Source: Mesonia sp. (lineage in GTDB: Bacteria; Bacteroidota; Bacteroidia; Flavobacteriales; Flavobacteriaceae). Taken from it: DNA of 42,498 nucleotides. Positions 25,009-33,682 of this stretch are shown here, piece after piece. The notes below the pieces were generated by a model, which was given only the letters and a program-made list of their open reading frames with translations, did no database searches and was not told the origin of the DNA. The first letter of the stretch is position 1; each line of letters opens with the position of its first letter. The stretch covers positions 1 through 42,498 of the forward strand of contig DTTX01000044.1 in assembly GCA_012964435.1 (NCBI GenBank). Reading direction: 5' to 3'. Made by a program: the position numbers and the translations under genes.

Positions 25009-25461
25009 ATGAAACGAGCGGTTTTCCCGGGTTCTTTTGATCCCTTAACCTTAGGACATTACGATATCATTGAACGCGGACTCAAACTTTTTGATGAGAT
25101 TATCTTGGCTATTGGTGTAAATGCCGACAAAAAATATATGTTTTCGTTGGAGCGACGTCTTCAGTTTTTAGAAGAAACGTTTAAAGATGAACCGAAAATT
25201 AAAGTAAAAACTTATGAAGGCTTAACCGTAGATTTCTGTATGAGAGAAAATGCAGATTTCATCTTACGCGGACTTCGAAATCCTGCTGATTTCGAGTTTG
25301 AAAAAGCAATCGCGCACACCAACCGAAAACTTCAAAAAATTGAAACTGTTTTCTTATTGACTTCTAGCGGTAAAAGTTATATTTCTTCTTCCATTGTTCG
25401 AGATGTGATAAGAAATAATGGGGATTACACCCTATTAGTTCCCGATGCGGTTAGGGTTTAG
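25009..25461 (+). CDS. coaD: Pantetheine-phosphate adenylyltransferase
   Basis: A 150-residue nucleotidyltransferase for the fourth step of coenzyme A synthesis. It has the family start AVFPGSFDPLTLGHYDIIER with the T-x-G-H motif at residues 14-17, the FILRGLRNPADFEFE region that binds pantetheine, and the SYISSSIVRD motif near the C-terminus. Length is close to the usual 150-165. It lies 116 bases after ddl in the same direction, and the stop is followed at once by a heptamer repeat. Confidence 0.95.
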   Translation: MKRAVFPGSFDPLTLGHYDIIERGLKLFDEIILAIGVNADKKYMFSLERRLQFLEETFKDEPKIKVKTYEGLTVDFCMRENADFILRGLRNPADFEFEKAIAHTNRKLQKIETVFLLTSSGKSYISSSIVRDVIRNNGDYTLLVPDAVRV

Positions 25462-25468
25462 AGAATTG

Positions 25469-25496
25469 GTTAGAAGTTAGAAGTTAGAGGTTAGAA
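25469..25496. repeat. Heptamer tandem repeat GTTAGAR x4
   Basis: Four head-to-tail 7-base units: GTTAGAA, GTTAGAA, GTTAGAG, GTTAGAA, starting 8 bases after the coaD stop. A different 7-base repeat lies at 40431. Confidence 0.85.
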
Positions 25497-25500
25497 AAAT

Positions 25501-25581
25501 ACGTCATGCTGAACTTGATTCAGCATCGCATCAATATAATTCTTAAAAATCTGGGAGACCCAAATCAAGTTTGGGGTAACG
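25501..25581. repeat. Two-hairpin interspersed repeat (GTCATGCTGAA type), complete copy
   Basis: Left hairpin ATGCTGAA-CTTGA-TTCAGCAT after ACGTC, a linker CAATATAATTCTTAAAAATC, and right hairpin ACCCAAA-TCAAG-TTTGGGGT, then AACG. The ends ACGTCA and TAACG are near inverted. It lies between the converging coaD and 25603 genes. The same pattern is found at 27572 and 27658, and it resembles a widely spread bacterial palindromic repeat. Confidence 0.75.
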
Positions 25582-25602
25582 GTTGTATTGAGCAATAAAA
25601 AA

Positions 25603-26121
25603 TTACTGCATATACTTTTTCAAAATTGAAATATGCTCTTCTTTAGTTTGGTTGTAATTGGTTTGTTGGATGACTTCATTCTTTTCATTAAATACAATAA
25701 AATCTGAATATCCCATTTCTTTATAATCGCAACTATCACAAATATTTTGAATCGTCTTTTTAAAAAATCCCAACAAAGGCTTATCTTTTAAAATATAAAA
25801 CGGCTCTTTATAACCATAATAAAAAAGATGGTCTTCTAAGTCTTCTTTATTTTTTTCTTTGTTATTCGTGATTACAAATAATTCGAATTTTTTTTGAGTT
25901 GAATTTTTATATAATTTATCTAAATCCGGAAAAACATCTCTACTTGCCGGACAAAATTGATTAAATATAAAAGCTATTTTGTATTCTTTTTCACTCTCAA
26001 AAATTTCTTTTTTTAATTCTTCCAGCTCAATAAGCTGAATATTAGTTCTAAACACCTTATTTTGAGCAGCTATAGAATAACAAGCAGTCAAGAAAAAAAC
26101 AATTATTATTAAATACCTCAT
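25603..26121 (-). CDS. Exported thioredoxin-fold protein with a single active-site cysteine
   Basis: From the ATG at 26119-26121 (MRYLIIIVFFLTACYSIAAQ) the protein has 172 residues and an export signal. The core looks like a thioredoxin-fold protein: a strand KIAFIFNQFCPASRDVFPDL, where CPAS replaces the usual CxxC, then ELFVITNN and DFIVFNEKNEVIQQ. One cysteine is kept and the resolving one is Ser; two further cysteines occur in NICDSCDY. The family is uncertain, and oxidoreductase function is not assured. It follows a hypothetical exported protein by 11 bases on the same strand. Confidence 0.5.
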   Translation of the reverse strand: MRYLIIIVFFLTACYSIAAQNKVFRTNIQLIELEELKKEIFESEKEYKIAFIFNQFCPASRDVFPDLDKLYKNSTQKKFELFVITNNKEKNKEDLEDHLFYYGYKEPFYILKDKPLLGFFKKTIQNICDSCDYKEMGYSDFIVFNEKNEVIQQTNYNQTKEEHISILKKYMQ

Positions 26122-26132
26122 CACTTTAAAAT

Positions 26133-26750
26133 TTATCCACCCCAACTTCGATTTACATTTTCTAGCACAAATTTTCGCATATAAGGCGAAAGCTCCCAGC
26201 GTTCTTGTAAATCGATATTAAACAAGATTATTTGAATATTTTCTCCTTTTGCTTTTTGTCGCATAAGTACATTGTACCATTCACTCCAAATATCAACGAG
26301 TTGTGCTGTTTGCTCACTTTCAATCAAATCCCAATTAACTACAAATGTATAATCGTAATTTTTGGGATCTTCGTAATCATTTCCTGTTTTATAGTGAACA
26401 ATTTTTGAAGTCCAAAAATCTAAGCTAGGCTCATTTTTCGCAGGTCTCTTTCTAAGTTTTTTAAAATTACTCAATTTCTTTTCTGAAGTAATATTGTTTA
26501 TAGACTCTAAAAACTGCCCTTCCGCATTAAATACATAAATTATAGGCGAACTAAGAAATTTAGATTCAGAATAAGGTCTAAAACTATTTTCAAAATCTTT
26601 AGTGATATAAATATCTTCTTCCTGAAATGGTAGTTCATACTTTTCAATATAAGCATCTAAAGAATCTGAATTTTTAAAATTATAGGTATATTCTTTTTGA
26701 GCAAAAATTGGTAATGCTATTAGATAAAATAATAAGATGATATTTTTCAT
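26133..26750 (-). CDS. Exported protein of unknown function
   Basis: A 205-residue protein with signal MKNIILLFYLIALPIFAQ and a mature part that I cannot place in a family. It has some redoxin-like strands, SSPIIYVFNAEGQFLESI and YTFVVNWDLIESEQTAQ, then a helix and ENIQIILFNIDLQERW, which could be a thioredoxin-like fold without active-site cysteines. The mature part has no cysteine. It is the first of a two-gene unit with the CPAS protein, read away from the TIGR02117 gene. Confidence 0.6.
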   Translation of the reverse strand: MKNIILLFYLIALPIFAQKEYTYNFKNSDSLDAYIEKYELPFQEEDIYITKDFENSFRPYSESKFLSSPIIYVFNAEGQFLESINNITSEKKLSNFKKLRKRPAKNEPSLDFWTSKIVHYKTGNDYEDPKNYDYTFVVNWDLIESEQTAQLVDIWSEWYNVLMRQKAKGENIQIILFNIDLQERWELSPYMRKFVLENVNRSWGG

Positions 26751-26866
26751 TAATTTTCTATTTTGCTATAAAGCTTAAAAGTCTTAAGTTGACAAATATC
26801 TAATTTATTTTTATTGAAATCACGTTGTAACATAATTTTTTTTTAAACTTCAATCTCAAAATTATA

Positions 26867-27517
26867 ATGAAACGTCTCTTTAAATTAATTGGAAAACTTC
26901 TACTTACCTTAATTTCTATTCCTCTTTTATATGCATTAATCGCTCTAATTTTTACTACAATTACGGTTAATAAGAATGAGAATCAGTCAAAAGAAACCTT
27001 TATTTACTTGAATACGAACGGAGTTCATTTAGATATCATTCTTCCGAAAGAAAAAATTGATTCTAGTTTACTAAAAGATTTAGAATTTACTGAAAAAGAT
27101 AACTATTTCTCTTTTGGTTGGGGCGATGAAAATTTCTACCTAAACACGCCACAATGGAAAGATCTTACGTTTAAAAATGCGATAAATGCGCTATTTTTAA
27201 AAAGTTCCACACTTATTCATCTCACTAAATATACTAATGTAAACCGAGATTGGGTTAAAGTTGAATTATCATCGCAACAACTTTCAGCGATCAATAATTA
27301 TATTGAAAAGAGTTTCTATAAAAATGCTGTAGCTGAAAAAGTGATTTTACCAAATAAAGGTTATGCTTACAATGACGATTTCTTCAAAGCTCAGGGAAGT
27401 TACAATTGTCTTTTTACCTGCAATACTTGGGTAAATTCTGCTTTTAAAGATGCTAAACTAAAAGCTTGTTTGTGGACGCCTTTTAATTTTGGATTATTAA
27501 ATAAATATACTGATTGA
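26867..27517 (+). CDS. TIGR02117 / DUF2459 family protein
   Basis: A 216-residue protein with one N-terminal membrane anchor (LLLTLISIPLLYALIALIF). The exported part has the family motifs TNGVHLDIILP, SFGWGDENFYLNTPQW and GSYNCLFTCNTWVNSAFK, then KACLWTPFNFG. The conserved His, Cys and Asn suggest an NlpC/P60-like papain fold, but activity has not been shown as far as I know. It is a single gene with repeats in the downstream gap. Length and motifs are normal for the family. Confidence 0.85.
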   Translation: MKRLFKLIGKLLLTLISIPLLYALIALIFTTITVNKNENQSKETFIYLNTNGVHLDIILPKEKIDSSLLKDLEFTEKDNYFSFGWGDENFYLNTPQWKDLTFKNAINALFLKSSTLIHLTKYTNVNRDWVKVELSSQQLSAINNYIEKSFYKNAVAEKVILPNKGYAYNDDFFKAQGSYNCLFTCNTWVNSAFKDAKLKACLWTPFNFGLLNKYTD

Positions 27518-27571
27518 AAATTAGAGGTTGAACTTAATTAACTCCGTTGACTCTTCGATTTCTAAATTACA

Positions 27572-27626
27572 AAAATATAATTCTGAAATATCTGGATGAG
27601 ACCCTAAATCAAGTTTAGGGTGACGT
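27572..27626. repeat. Truncated GTCATGCTGAA-type repeat (right half only)
   Basis: Keeps the linker ATATAATTCTGAAATATCTG and the right hairpin ACCCTAAA-TCAAG-TTTAGGGT then GACGT, but the left hairpin is missing. It lies in the 242-base gap between the converging TIGR02117 and receptor genes. Confidence 0.7.
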
Positions 27627-27657
27627 ATTGCACTCTATTAAATATATATTCAACTGT

Positions 27658-27743
27658 ACGTCATGCTGAACTCGATTCAGCATCGCATCAACATAATTCT
27701 TTAAAAAATCTGGATGAGACCCCAAATCAGTTTTGGGGTGACG
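27658..27743. repeat. Two-hairpin interspersed repeat, complete copy
   Basis: ACGTC, left hairpin ATGCTGAA-CTCGA-TTCAGCAT, the linker AACATAATTCTTTAAAAAAT, and right hairpin ACCCCAAA-TCAG-TTTTGGGGT then GACG. The arms differ from the 25501 copy by changes that keep pairing (for example CCCC/GGGG), a sign that the hairpins are maintained. It lies 17 bases before the receptor stop, so it may act as a bidirectional terminator. Confidence 0.8.
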
Positions 27744-27759
27744 CTTTATAAATGTTAAC

Positions 27760-29850
27760 TTAAAACAAATACTTCACTCCTACTCCGCCGTAAAAATTGC
27801 GATCGTTCCCAGGATAATAGTAGCGTGGTTCGCTATTGCCAAAACCTACCGCATTGGGTAAAATGCTTACCGCATAATGTTTGTCTAACAAATTATTGAC
27901 TCCAACATTTAGATTAATTTCAAAATCTTGAAACACCGTAAAATCATAAGCGGCTTTTAAATTGATAAGCTGATAACTATCGCTGTATAAAGAATTCGCG
28001 TCATTCAGCGGTATTTCTGAAACGAATAAAGCATTGCTAAAAAATCGGAATCCGCTTTCGGTGACGAGATCGATTCCTAGATTTATTTTTTGATCGGGAA
28101 CTCCGGTGAGGTCGTTGCCACTGTAATCTTCTCCTTCATCTACAAATTCATCAAACTTATAAAAGTTGAAATTTGCCGATGCGTAAGGCTGTAAGCTAAT
28201 TTTCGGAGAAATTTGCCAGTTGTATTTCAGTAAAACTTCAATACCGTTATGATCGGTTTTCCCGGCATTAGCTCCTACGTATTGATCTTCTGCCACGCGT
28301 TCTGCAACCAAAAGATCATTCACCTGAATAGAATACAAAGCAATTTCTGAATATAAATTTTTAAACCAATTCCCTTTAAAACCCAATTCATAATTCCAAC
28401 CGATTTCCGGTTTTAATGTGGTATTAATTAAACCCTGCGGAGTTAAAGTTTCATCTACCGTTGGAGTTGAAAATCCTTTTGAAACATTTACATATAAGTT
28501 TTTAGTTGAAGTTAATTCATATAAAGCGGCGACTCTTGGTGACCAAATCGTTTCAAACTGGTAATCGCCTGTTTGGTCGATATCGTCTTCTGCATAAAGA
28601 TCGGTTAAACTATAATCGGTCACATTCACATTTAAACCTCCTACTAATTTTAACTTCGAAAGAACTTGTAAATTCAACTGCGCAAATAGATTATAGTAAT
28701 TTCGGTCTTGTTCAAAATTGGCTATTGGATTGCCACGAACACTCCCTTGATCGGGAAAATCTTCATATAAATTTTCATAATTGCTTCCATCGTAATTTTC
28801 ACTTAAAAATTCTGCGCCTAGACTTGCTTCCGCAGGAAAAGAAAATAATTTGGTGCTATAATTAAAACGAGTTCTTGCGCCTAAACCAAAACTATTTTCT
28901 TTTAAAATATCGAAGGGTCGCGGTTCATAAGCATCTCGACTATTGACAAAAACACTAGTGGTATTTTCGAAATTATCGGTGAAATGCTGTGTGTACGAAA
29001 GTCCCATCACAAAACGATCGTAAGATTCGTAACCTTGCGCAGAACGCCAAGTAAAAGCGGCAGATTCAGGATTTTCTTCAAAAGCAGTTTTGCCAATAGA
29101 ACTTGGGATATAAGCTTTTAAACGTGTAAAATTTCCGAGGAAACTTAAAGCAGAATGTTCACCGGAATAGATCGTTCCGTTAAAATGGAACGATTTTCGA
29201 TCGTAATCAGAATTGTCGCGATAACCTTCACTTTGCAAATGATTATAAGTCGCAAAAAGTGATTTTTTTTCATCGGCATAACCTACGCTCAGCGTGTTTT
29301 TTTGCAGTTGATAACTTCCGAAGCTACTGGAAATTTTTGCGAAAGATCGTTCTTTACCCGGCTCGTAAGCAAAAAGATGCAAAACACCACCTAAACCGGA
29401 ACCATATAAACTAGAATTTGGTCCTTTAATAATTTCTACACTTTCGATAGCTTCTAAATCTATGTCGTTGATGGCAGTTTGCCCATCGCCTGTGGTAATC
29501 GGAATTTCGTTAAAATAGGCTTTAAGTCGGTTAGTGCCGTATTGCGCGCGAGCACCGATACCGCGAATGGTAATTCGATTGGTATTTAAAGCTCCTTCTT
29601 GCGTGTAAACTCCGGGAACACGATTAAATGAAGCACTTAAAAGCGTTGGAGAATTTCTGTTAAGTTCTTCTTGTTGAAGTTGATTGACAGCGGCGGGAGT
29701 TTGTTTGAGTTCAGCTTGTATGCTGGTTCCTTTTAAAATAACTTGCGGCAATGCTGTACTATCTAAAACAGGCTCAAGATTTTCTTCTTGAGCCTGTAAG
29801 TTAGTAGAGCAAATACCTAAAATTAGAGCGGTAATTGCGTAATATTTCAA
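27760..29850 (-). CDS. TonB-dependent outer-membrane receptor, PqqU/YncD-like
   Basis: A 696-residue receptor with signal MKYYAITALILGICSTNLQA, a plug domain at about 40-160 and a 22-strand-type barrel ending in the aromatic tail GVGVKYLF. It lacks the carboxypeptidase-like N-terminal extension typical of SusC. The start codon appears to be TTG, since no ATG precedes the signal. By memory its plug (IRGIGARAQYGTNRLKAYF, DGQTAINDIDLEAIESVEII, KGPNSSLYGSGLGGV), the GYRD block and the end RYYYPGNDRNFYGG resemble E. coli YncD/PqqU, the receptor for PQQ. It lies 25 bases after a PQQ-type dehydrogenase gene on the same strand. Confidence 0.87.
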   Translation of the reverse strand: MKYYAITALILGICSTNLQAQEENLEPVLDSTALPQVILKGTSIQAELKQTPAAVNQLQQEELNRNSPTLLSASFNRVPGVYTQEGALNTNRITIRGIGARAQYGTNRLKAYFNEIPITTGDGQTAINDIDLEAIESVEIIKGPNSSLYGSGLGGVLHLFAYEPGKERSFAKISSSFGSYQLQKNTLSVGYADEKKSLFATYNHLQSEGYRDNSDYDRKSFHFNGTIYSGEHSALSFLGNFTRLKAYIPSSIGKTAFEENPESAAFTWRSAQGYESYDRFVMGLSYTQHFTDNFENTTSVFVNSRDAYEPRPFDILKENSFGLGARTRFNYSTKLFSFPAEASLGAEFLSENYDGSNYENLYEDFPDQGSVRGNPIANFEQDRNYYNLFAQLNLQVLSKLKLVGGLNVNVTDYSLTDLYAEDDIDQTGDYQFETIWSPRVAALYELTSTKNLYVNVSKGFSTPTVDETLTPQGLINTTLKPEIGWNYELGFKGNWFKNLYSEIALYSIQVNDLLVAERVAEDQYVGANAGKTDHNGIEVLLKYNWQISPKISLQPYASANFNFYKFDEFVDEGEDYSGNDLTGVPDQKINLGIDLVTESGFRFFSNALFVSEIPLNDANSLYSDSYQLINLKAAYDFTVFQDFEINLNVGVNNLLDKHYAVSILPNAVGFGNSEPRYYYPGNDRNFYGGVGVKYLF

Positions 29851-29875
29851 ATTTATTTGGGGATTGAATTAATGT

Positions 29876-31171
29876 TTATTCGTATGAAACTTTCCAAATG
29901 ATTCCGGCATCATCATCGTTCACTAACAACGAACCGTCTGGAGTTTGGGTGACGCCTACGGGACGACCGTGAACTTCAGAGCCATTTTCATTGGCGATAA
30001 AACCGGTTAAAAAATCTTCTGGCTCTTGTGGATTTCCTTCAGCATCGAAAGGAATAAAAACTACTTTATATCCGGCAAGCTTAGACCTGTTCCAAGAACC
30101 GTGCTGACCGATAAATGCTCCGTTTTTATATTTCTTCGGAAATTTATCTTTTGTATAAAATTCAATACCTAAAGAAGCTGTATGTGAACCTAATGGAACA
30201 TCTGGAACGATGGCTTTATCAACCATATCTTGATGCGGATCGTCTTCCCAACGCGGATCTTTTATTTGCCCGTAATAAGAATATGGCCATCCATACCAAC
30301 CACCTTCTTTCACGCTTGTTGCATAATCAGGAACTAAATTATCGCCTAATTTATCGCGTTCGTTAACCGCCGCCCAAAGTTCTCCGGTCACCGGGTTCCA
30401 ATCGATCCCAACAGGGTTTCTTAGACCGGCTGCATAAACTTTTTCGTCAGTTCCGTCAGGATTAATTTCTAATACATTCGCTCTTCGTTTTTCTTTTTCC
30501 ATACCGTGTTCGCCCACGTTACTTGAAGAACCAACTGTAATGTATATTTTTGATTTGTCCTTATTCGTAATAATATTTCGCGTCCAGTGATGATTATAAC
30601 CTCCGGCAGGAAGATCGATCACCACTTCTGGCTCTGCAGTGATTTTAGTTTGACCTTCTTCATAAGGAAATTTCACCAACGCATCGACATTAGCGACATA
30701 GAAATAACCGTCTAAGATCAACATCCCAAAGGGTTGATTAAGGTCTTCTAAAAATGTAAAACTCTCATCTGGGTAACCGTCGTCATCATTGTCACGAAAC
30801 ATCGTAATTCTGTTTGCACTTTTGCTGGCATCGTTGGTTTCAGCTACAAAATAATCGCCATTATCTGCGATGTACGTCCAACGAGGATGCTCTAGATCAT
30901 CGGTAAAACGAGTTACGGTAAATCCGTTTGGAGCAGTTGGTGATTCCCGCTGATCCCAATTAATAATCTTACTTTCTAAACGAACAGATTCTGTGTTAAA
31001 TGCCGGTGGAAGCGTTAATTCTCCAACAGCAGTTTCTACGGTTGTGTAAGTGCTGTCTTCAGCTATTTCTTTTTTTGTTTCAGAAGAAACTTTACGTTCT
31101 CCCATGCAACTTGTTAGGAGCAAAGTCGAGCAAAGAAAACTCGATAAAATTAGTGGTAGTTTTTTCATCAT
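29876..31171 (-). CDS. PQQ-dependent sugar dehydrogenase-like lipoprotein
   Basis: From the ATG at 31171 (MMKKLPLILSSFLCSTLL, lipobox LLTSC) the protein has 431 residues; the longer frame to 31231 adds 20 residues in front of the signal and is unlikely. The mature part is a six-bladed propeller like soluble glucose/sorbosone dehydrogenases: FRDNDDDGYPDE (calcium-type Asp cluster), YNHHWTRNIIT with the probable catalytic His, GLRNPVGIDWNP and GGWYGWPY. It would oxidise a sugar in the periplasm, lipid-anchored, using PQQ and calcium. No pqq biosynthesis genes are in the window. It precedes the receptor gene and likely shares its transcript. Confidence 0.85.
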   Translation of the reverse strand: MMKKLPLILSSFLCSTLLLTSCMGERKVSSETKKEIAEDSTYTTVETAVGELTLPPAFNTESVRLESKIINWDQRESPTAPNGFTVTRFTDDLEHPRWTYIADNGDYFVAETNDASKSANRITMFRDNDDDGYPDESFTFLEDLNQPFGMLILDGYFYVANVDALVKFPYEEGQTKITAEPEVVIDLPAGGYNHHWTRNIITNKDKSKIYITVGSSSNVGEHGMEKEKRRANVLEINPDGTDEKVYAAGLRNPVGIDWNPVTGELWAAVNERDKLGDNLVPDYATSVKEGGWYGWPYSYYGQIKDPRWEDDPHQDMVDKAIVPDVPLGSHTASLGIEFYTKDKFPKKYKNGAFIGQHGSWNRSKLAGYKVVFIPFDAEGNPQEPEDFLTGFIANENGSEVHGRPVGVTQTPDGSLLVNDDDAGIIWKVSYE

Positions 31172-31284
31172 TGTAGTATTTTGCACTAAAATAATTGATA
31201 ACTCAAGGAAGTTAAAGCCTAAACACCACATTAATATATGTTTAACAAGTTTTTACAGGTTTGGTTAATTCACGATTTAATAAC

Positions 31285-31317
31285 TTTTCAATTAGAAGTA
31301 TAATCTTCGTATTTTTG
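31285..31317 (+). promoter_or_regulatory. Candidate promoter of the M14 peptidase gene
   Basis: TATTTTTG at 31310-31317 is a perfect -7 box; TTTT at 31285-31288 lies 21 bases upstream as a possible -33 box. The gene starts at 31343, a leader of about 20 bases. Confidence 0.45.
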
Positions 31318-31342
31318 AAATCTACAACCAATTATTCTATCT

Positions 31343-33091
31343 ATGCGGTATTTGCTTTTATCTATTTTATTAATAACACTTTACAGTTGCGACCTTTCTA
31401 AATATAAATTGGTAAAAGAATATGATTTAAGTACAACCTATGAGAAATCTCAAGGCAAAGAAACTGCCACCTATAATGAGGTGATTCGTTTTTATGCTGA
31501 ATTAGACGATGCTTTTTCTAGTGTTTCATTTATAGAATATGGTGAAACCGATAGTGGCAAACCGCTTCATTTGGCCATTTTTAACCCTGATGCCGAATTT
31601 GATCCGGAATATTTTCCTGATGAAAAACAAGTGCTACTTATAAATAATGGTATTCATCCCGGTGAGAGTGACGGAATCGATGCGACGATGTTATTGTTTA
31701 GAGATTTAGCTCAAGATTCGATACCTATTCCTGAAAATACGATCATCGCAACCATTCCTGTTTACAATATTGGCGGTGCTTTAAATAGAAATACATCTAC
31801 CCGAACTAATCAAAACGGCCCGGCATCTTACGGTTTTAGAGGCAATGCTAGAAACTACGATCTTAATCGAGATTTTGTAAAAGCAGATACCAAAAACACC
31901 AAAACATTTTATGAAATTTTTCAAGCTTTAGATCCAGATGTATTTATCGATAATCACGTGAGTAATGGCGCCGATTATCAATATACGTTAACCCATTTAC
32001 TTACCCAACATAATAAATTAAATGGTGAATTAGGCAATTATCTACATCAAGAATTTATGCCGGCTTTAGAAGATAGTTTAGTCACTAAAAACTGGCCGAT
32101 CACGCCTTATGTAAATGTTTTTAATGAAAGTCCGGAAGTTGGTTTTGCTCAATTTAACGACACGCCAAGATATTCAACAGGATATTCTACGATGTTTAAT
32201 AGCTTAGGAATGATGCTCGAAACGCATATGCTCAAACCTTACGCTCAACGTGTAGAAGGTACTTATGAATTTATGAAAACCACCATTAGCATTATCGATA
32301 AAAATTCAACTAAAATTTTAAAAGCTAGAGCGAAAAATAAAACACAATTTACCGCCGCAAAAGAATATTATTTGAATTATGAGGTTGATAGCAGCAAAAC
32401 TTCAACCCTACAATTTAAAGGTTATCAAGATACCCTTGTAAAAAGTAAAGTAACCGGCTTAGATCGTTTACAATACAACCAAAATAAACCTTACACCAAG
32501 GAGGTGACGTACTACAATTACTTTCAACCAAAAGATACGGTAAGTGTCCCGAAAGCTTATGTGATTCCGCAAGGCTGGTGGCAAGTGATCGATTTATTAA
32601 AAGCAAATCATATTGAAATGCAAAGGCTCGAAAAAGACACTATTCTTAATGTAGAAGCTTATAAAATAACCGACTATAAAACGAGACAAAACGCTTACGA
32701 AGGTCATTACCAACATTACGATACCAAAGTTGAAGCTTATACAGAAAAAGTGAGATTTAGAGCTGGTGATTTTGTTGTTTCAACTCAACAAGAGGGAATT
32801 CGTTATTTATTAGAAACTTTAGAACCTATCGCTAATGATTCTTTTTTCAACTGGAATTTTTTCGACACCGTTCTTCAGCAGAAAGAGCATTTTTCACCTT
32901 ATGTTTTTGAAGATAAAGCGTTGCAAATTTTGAGTACAGATTCTATACTAAAACGCAATTTTGATTCGATTAAAAAAGCAGATCGAAACTTCAGCAAAAA
33001 TTGCTACAGCCAATTAGATTGGATTCATAAACATTCTGAACATTACGAAAAAGCTCATTTACGATACCCGATTTTTAGGATGCTGAATTAA
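31343..33091 (+). CDS. M14-family zinc carboxypeptidase-like lipoprotein
   Basis: A 582-residue lipoprotein (MRYLLLSILLITLYSC, lipidated Cys16). The M14 zinc site reads NNGIHPGESDG with His105 and Glu108, and the third ligand is probably His in FIDNHVSNGADY. The substrate Arg/Asn region appears as ARNYDLNRDF, and the general base Glu as GMMLETHMLKPY. It likely trims peptides or peptidoglycan-derived peptides outside the cytoplasm. The C-terminal 200 residues form an extra beta-rich domain. Its last 33 bases overlap the end of the NUDIX gene on the other strand. Confidence 0.85.
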   Translation: MRYLLLSILLITLYSCDLSKYKLVKEYDLSTTYEKSQGKETATYNEVIRFYAELDDAFSSVSFIEYGETDSGKPLHLAIFNPDAEFDPEYFPDEKQVLLINNGIHPGESDGIDATMLLFRDLAQDSIPIPENTIIATIPVYNIGGALNRNTSTRTNQNGPASYGFRGNARNYDLNRDFVKADTKNTKTFYEIFQALDPDVFIDNHVSNGADYQYTLTHLLTQHNKLNGELGNYLHQEFMPALEDSLVTKNWPITPYVNVFNESPEVGFAQFNDTPRYSTGYSTMFNSLGMMLETHMLKPYAQRVEGTYEFMKTTISIIDKNSTKILKARAKNKTQFTAAKEYYLNYEVDSSKTSTLQFKGYQDTLVKSKVTGLDRLQYNQNKPYTKEVTYYNYFQPKDTVSVPKAYVIPQGWWQVIDLLKANHIEMQRLEKDTILNVEAYKITDYKTRQNAYEGHYQHYDTKVEAYTEKVRFRAGDFVVSTQQEGIRYLLETLEPIANDSFFNWNFFDTVLQQKEHFSPYVFEDKALQILSTDSILKRNFDSIKKADRNFSKNCYSQLDWIHKHSEHYEKAHLRYPIFRMLN

Positions 33092-33682
33092 ATATTCTTT
33101 CGGGAACAAAAGTTTTATATTTTCATAAGATTGCTTGAGCGCTTCTTGGCTTTTTTCAAAGTCTTTCCATTCGACTTTGGTGATGCCTTCTTTTTCCTGC
33201 GGAATTAATTCACCATCAAAATCGGTCGTCATCTCAAACCAAAAAGTTTCCTTCAGCTTATACTTCCCTTTTCGTTTTAAAATATGATAGGTAGTTTTTA
33301 AAAACTGACTAATTTCTAGTCCTTCCACCATTGTTTCTTCTTCTACTTCACGAATAGCAGTTTCTTCAATAGTTTCTTTCTTTTCAGCTTTTCCTTTGGG
33401 CAAATCCCAACGATCGTTACGGTAAATAAATAAAATTTCGCCTTTAGGATTATACACTAAACCACCACCGGCAACAATCGTTTTTAGCTTTTTCTTTAAG
33501 TGTTTTAAAAGCTTCTCTTCCTTTTTGTGATACAGGTTAACATAAAGTAACTCGCCTTTAGCCACTTTTTTAATTAACTTTTTTATCTTCACCTTTTTAA
33601 TAGGAATCGATGTATATTGAGTTCCAATTTCTTTTTCTGTTGAAAGAATTATTGGCACGTCATTCACAAAAACTTTATACAT
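33059..33682 (-). CDS. NUDIX hydrolase
   Basis: From the ATG at 33680-33682 (MYKVFVNDVPI) the protein has 207 residues; extending to 33715 needs TTG and would overlap pyrE. The first third is a helical basic domain with many lysines, and the NUDIX box follows as GKAEKKETIEETAIREVEEE within residues about 125-150, matching GxxxxxExxxxxxxREUxEE. It would cleave a nucleoside diphosphate linked to another group; the substrate is unknown. Its start codon is only 7 bases from that of the divergent pyrE, and its end overlaps the M14 gene by 33 bases. Confidence 0.87.
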   Translation of the reverse strand: MYKVFVNDVPIILSTEKEIGTQYTSIPIKKVKIKKLIKKVAKGELLYVNLYHKKEEKLLKHLKKKLKTIVAGGGLVYNPKGEILFIYRNDRWDLPKGKAEKKETIEETAIREVEEETMVEGLEISQFLKTTYHILKRKGKYKLKETFWFEMTTDFDGELIPQEKEGITKVEWKDFEKSQEALKQSYENIKLLFPKEYLIQHPKNRVS

